Shown: positions 61,201 to 64,000 of the stretch, piece by piece
Numbering within the stretch: position 1 is the first letter of the stretch
Layout: the number at the start of each line of letters is the position of its first letter
Source: Larus michahellis
Lineage: Eukaryota; Chordata; Aves; Charadriiformes; Laridae
Assembly: GCF_964199755.1 (NCBI RefSeq)
Contig: NC_133906.1
Location: forward strand, 15,597,378-15,661,377
Direction: 5' to 3'
DNA: 64,000 nucleotides
Notes under the pieces: model-generated
Seen by the model: the letters and a program-made list of their open reading frames with translations, nothing else
What the model was told of the DNA's origin: nothing
Databases searched by the model: none
Program-made: the position numbers and the translations under genes

Positions 61201-63719
61201 ATTTCAATTAAATTTAAAAAAAAAAGCATCCAAATTCTCAGACTCTTCTTGGCCCTGCAGGAGTGTCAGTTCACTGGAGAAACCTCCTGCATTGTGCCTG
61301 TTGCAGAGTGGAAGGGGGTTTTTTTCAGGTTGGTTTGTACCAGCATTAGCTCTGTCATTTTGTGAAATGAAACTAAGACATATGCATAAGCAGCCTTGAC
61401 AGCAATTAGTTCTGGCAGAATCTTCGTGGTAATGAATTTCAATGAAGCTGGGGTTTTGGGTGCCTGAACACTTCATTAGCTGCCGGTATATCATACTGAT
61501 GCAGTTGAGAAATCACATTATAATAAACCACTTTTTACTGCAGGCAGCAACCCGGATAATAAAGGGGATGAATAATAATAATATAGTCCATTCAAAACCA
61601 TTCCTGTGCTTTAGAGCTCTGGAATGTCAGTAAATACATCAAATAGTATGCGGGAATGAATCTTATTCTGAATTTCTCTGTTACCCGGGTACTTATGAGC
61701 ATTTTTAATATATTGTCAGAGGAGCTGCTCCACTCTATTACACTTGCCAGTTAAACACTGAAATACATACGTGTTGATGCAGTAATAAGAAAAACCATCT
61801 GTCATTTAGTAAAAAATATTTTAAACATGAATGGAGGAAAATAGATGGTAACTATTTCGATGTGAAATATCAGGAAGTCCTTGTCTGATTCTATATGTTT
61901 ACAGGATATTTTCGTTTTTAAAGTATGGAAATACATGGCTTTGAAAATGCCTTAAAAGGCACAACTGAGGCATTCCTGTGCTTTCTTCTATGTTTGTAAA
62001 TCAGAGAGAGATGCATTATTCTGTCACGGTAAAATGAAATTTATACTTATCACTGGCTTTGCAGCGATTAGTATGAAAATGAAAAACTGCATTTATTTGA
62101 TGCTATTTCTGTTGAAATTTATCCTTTTGAATGTGTCACTTGGGCTGCTGGTTGTTTGGTTGGGCATCCAACAAACAAGCTCTCCTGCACCAGTGAAGAA
62201 CAAGGTGGAGGGGCCCGGCCCCTCCGGGCTTTGCTGAAACACCCCAACCAGGACCAACCCCCCAGCTGGGACCAGTTGGTTTGTTAGGGCTTATCTCAGT
62301 AGTTCATTGTCCCACTGACAGGGATAAAAGCAACTGATGCTTCTTTAGGAGGAAGCCAGGCCACCTGTGAGCATCCCAGTAAAACCAGGCTGTCCAACAA
62401 GATGGTACTGGGAAAGAGGAAGGGGAAAGCTCAGGGGGAAGGGGGAGTGGGATGGGATATCCCCCCCATTTGTGATGCTGCCTTGGAACCCTGTCACCAA
62501 GGCAGCCAGGCAGACGTGGGATGATGCTCTCCCCACTGGGTTTCCCTGTTTGGAGGCTTCCTGAGTCCGTGGTAACTATAAAAATACCGTTTCTCTCACC
62601 CCTGTGAACACATAGCTTGCAGTTATGTTACCCAAGTGTATAGATGTGGGCCCATTTGAATGCGATATTTGTAAGATATCCTTAAAATGCAAAAAGCCTT
62701 AGAGACAGATCTCTTGATAAGAAAGAAGCAGAAGAAAGTAAATGTGGATGGGGAATTAACAGCACCAGAGCAGCAAACAGCTAAGGGTAGACAATTTTTC
62801 TAGTAGCAAACTATTTCTGTGTGTTTATCTATAACAGTAAGATGACCTCTTACCTCTTTTTTTTTTTTTTTTTTACAATTAAATAGTGTCTCACAATAGT
62901 GGTTTAAATAGGCTTCTCAAACAAAGAAAGATAAAACTGGAGTTGAATTGTAACATCAAATCCAAGGTCTTTCAAAGCCTTGAATTGCATATGCCAGTTT
63001 TGGTTGCATCGAAAATTCAAAAGGAAATATCTGGAGAAGAGGGTTGTACAGGGTTTGGGTTTTTTTTTTTTTCAGGCTCCACCCAAATTTTAATGTTCTT
63101 TCATTTCCAGAATGCTCACAAGCACTGCTGATCTACCGAGATTTTTCAGGAGACCATAAATCATCCTAAATAGCCCAAGCCTGTGGGAGTCCCATTTTGT
63201 TGGCTCGGACTCTGCCAAGGCAGCTCATGAAATCAGATGTAAATTTAACCTCAAACCAGGTACAAACACTGTCTCTGTGGGCCATGGTTTTGTACAGTGC
63301 CAAACAGTAGTCTGTAAAAAATCAGGTAGCAGGGGATGGAGACTGGGGTTTTATTTCTGAAGCCTGGTTGTTGCTGCTCTTCATCAAGATAGGGAAAACA
63401 GGAAATTTCATATTTTTCCTGTGTGAACTACTAAAGGCTGCTTGAGAGTATAGGAGCTAAGATGGTATTTAAATTTAATTGAAAACCCTATATGAGAAAC
63501 CATTTCAAGACTCAAAAACAAAGACATGAAAGATAAATCAGCCAAACCCTTACAATCCTCAGTCTTCCGGTTGACCTCATTATCTCTTTGTAGCGGCCGA
63601 TGTGGCATGCCCTGGGTTGACAGCAGAACTGATTAACATTGGTGATTGGTTTTGCTAATGACTCTTGCCCATTGATAGCATAATATTGTTGTATTTGATC
63701 AAATACAAATTTATTTCAG
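61201..63719. other. unique non-coding sequence
   Basis: Single-copy DNA, AT-rich between about 61380 and 62130, with enhancer-like texture and an AAT run near 61575. It contains a G-quadruplex motif (62434-62456), T18 (62857-62874) and T13 (63060-63072). A 67-codon hydrophobic open frame (62034-62237) has no supporting signal. A perfect 16-base palindrome, GTATTTGATCAAATAC, lies at 63691-63706. Confidence 0.5.
62434..62456 (+). other. G-quadruplex motif
   Basis: Runs of 5, 5, 3 and 3 G are separated by loops of AA, AGT and AT, a canonical short-loop motif on the plus strand. Confidence 0.6.
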
Positions 63720-64000
63720 GAGCTTCCAGGAGATCTGGAGACAAGGGATGAAACCACTCCCCCACCATCCAGGCCAGGAGTCTTGGAGCACGTCCCGCTG
63801 ACCAGGGACAGTTCTGAAGACTTGAATACAAAAATATCGCATTGCAATGACCATTCAGTCCGAGAACACCTGGCGTTTACTCTTGAGTACCTGCCCTACT
63901 ATAGAACCTCTTACATCTTTATCAGCCCATCTTCCCTTGCCGCATCGCACATCAGCACAGAAACGGCAGAAAGCTTCAATGATGGCGAGGTTAACACTAA
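63720..64000 (+). other. possible exon running off the window end
   Basis: After an acceptor-like ATTTATTTCAG (63709-63719), one frame beginning at 63720 has no stop for 93 codons to the window edge. The other two plus frames stop within about 85 bases. The frame starts ELPGDLETRDETTPPPSRPG and ends SFNDGEVNT. It has no internal Met, so it would have to be an internal or terminal exon. The upstream in-frame stop is at 63696-63698. I do not recognise the protein. A 93-codon open frame is not rare in 64 kb, so this may be chance. Confidence 0.17.

Noticed and set aside
62034..62237. 67-codon hydrophobic frame resembling a small membrane protein
   Set aside because: AT-rich sequence readily yields hydrophobic frames; no promoter, splice or homology evidence.
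63691..63706. Perfect 16-base palindrome GTATTTGATCAAATAC
   Set aside because: About one such palindrome is expected by chance in 64 kb.
1..64000. CRISPR arrays, operons, rRNA genes, known microRNAs, endogenous retrovirus LTRs
   Set aside because: None seen. The sequence is vertebrate in character, and no regularly spaced repeats, LTR pairs or conserved RNA sequences that I know are present.

Overview
The window reads as ordinary non-coding nuclear DNA from a bird. The main evidence is eight fragments of CR1, the dominant LINE of birds (also found in crocodilians and turtles). Most carry the usual 3' octamer repeats (ATTCTATG and variants), and several still show the C-terminal part of the CR1 reverse-transcriptase ORF. 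Other interspersed repeats are almost absent to the eye, simple repeats are short, and composition alternates between AT-rich and moderately GC-rich blocks. Nothing looks bacterial, viral or organellar. I cannot name the species or the locus.

Layout. Positions 1-12951 are unique sequence with one AT microsatellite (10530-10716) and a small direct repeat (8135-8169). A minus-strand CR1 lies at 12952-13490. A second minus-strand CR1 is at 33473-33629. Plus-strand CR1 copies are at 29411-29727, 37147-37610, 43004-43150, 50920-51411, 55217-55349 and 60943-61200. Together they make up about 2.5 kb, roughly 4 percent of the window. Between them is single-copy sequence. Several AT-rich, homeodomain-motif-bearing stretches look like vertebrate conserved non-coding elements, but that is a judgement by eye. 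Two compact CpG-dense patches (16480-16600 and 45070-45330) stand out from the background.

Genes. I recognise no protein-coding gene, rRNA, functional tRNA or known microRNA. The many 60-276 codon open frames show no domain I can name and are mostly chance frames. Four weak internal exon-like segments (24547-24587, 44443-44510 on minus, 56226-56304, and 63720 to the window end) and one possible first exon in a CpG patch (45057-45361) are recorded at low confidence. The window is best read as a large intron or a gene desert.

The most interesting observations are: the CpG-dense possible first exon at 45057-45361; two CR1 copies 8 kb apart that share a 112-bp identical core and the same non-canonical 8-bp extension after their octamer tail; a perfect inverted repeat at one CR1 5' junction and a tandem duplication abutting another; and a 14-base exact match to the tRNA-Cys A-box region. 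No new biological system is evident.
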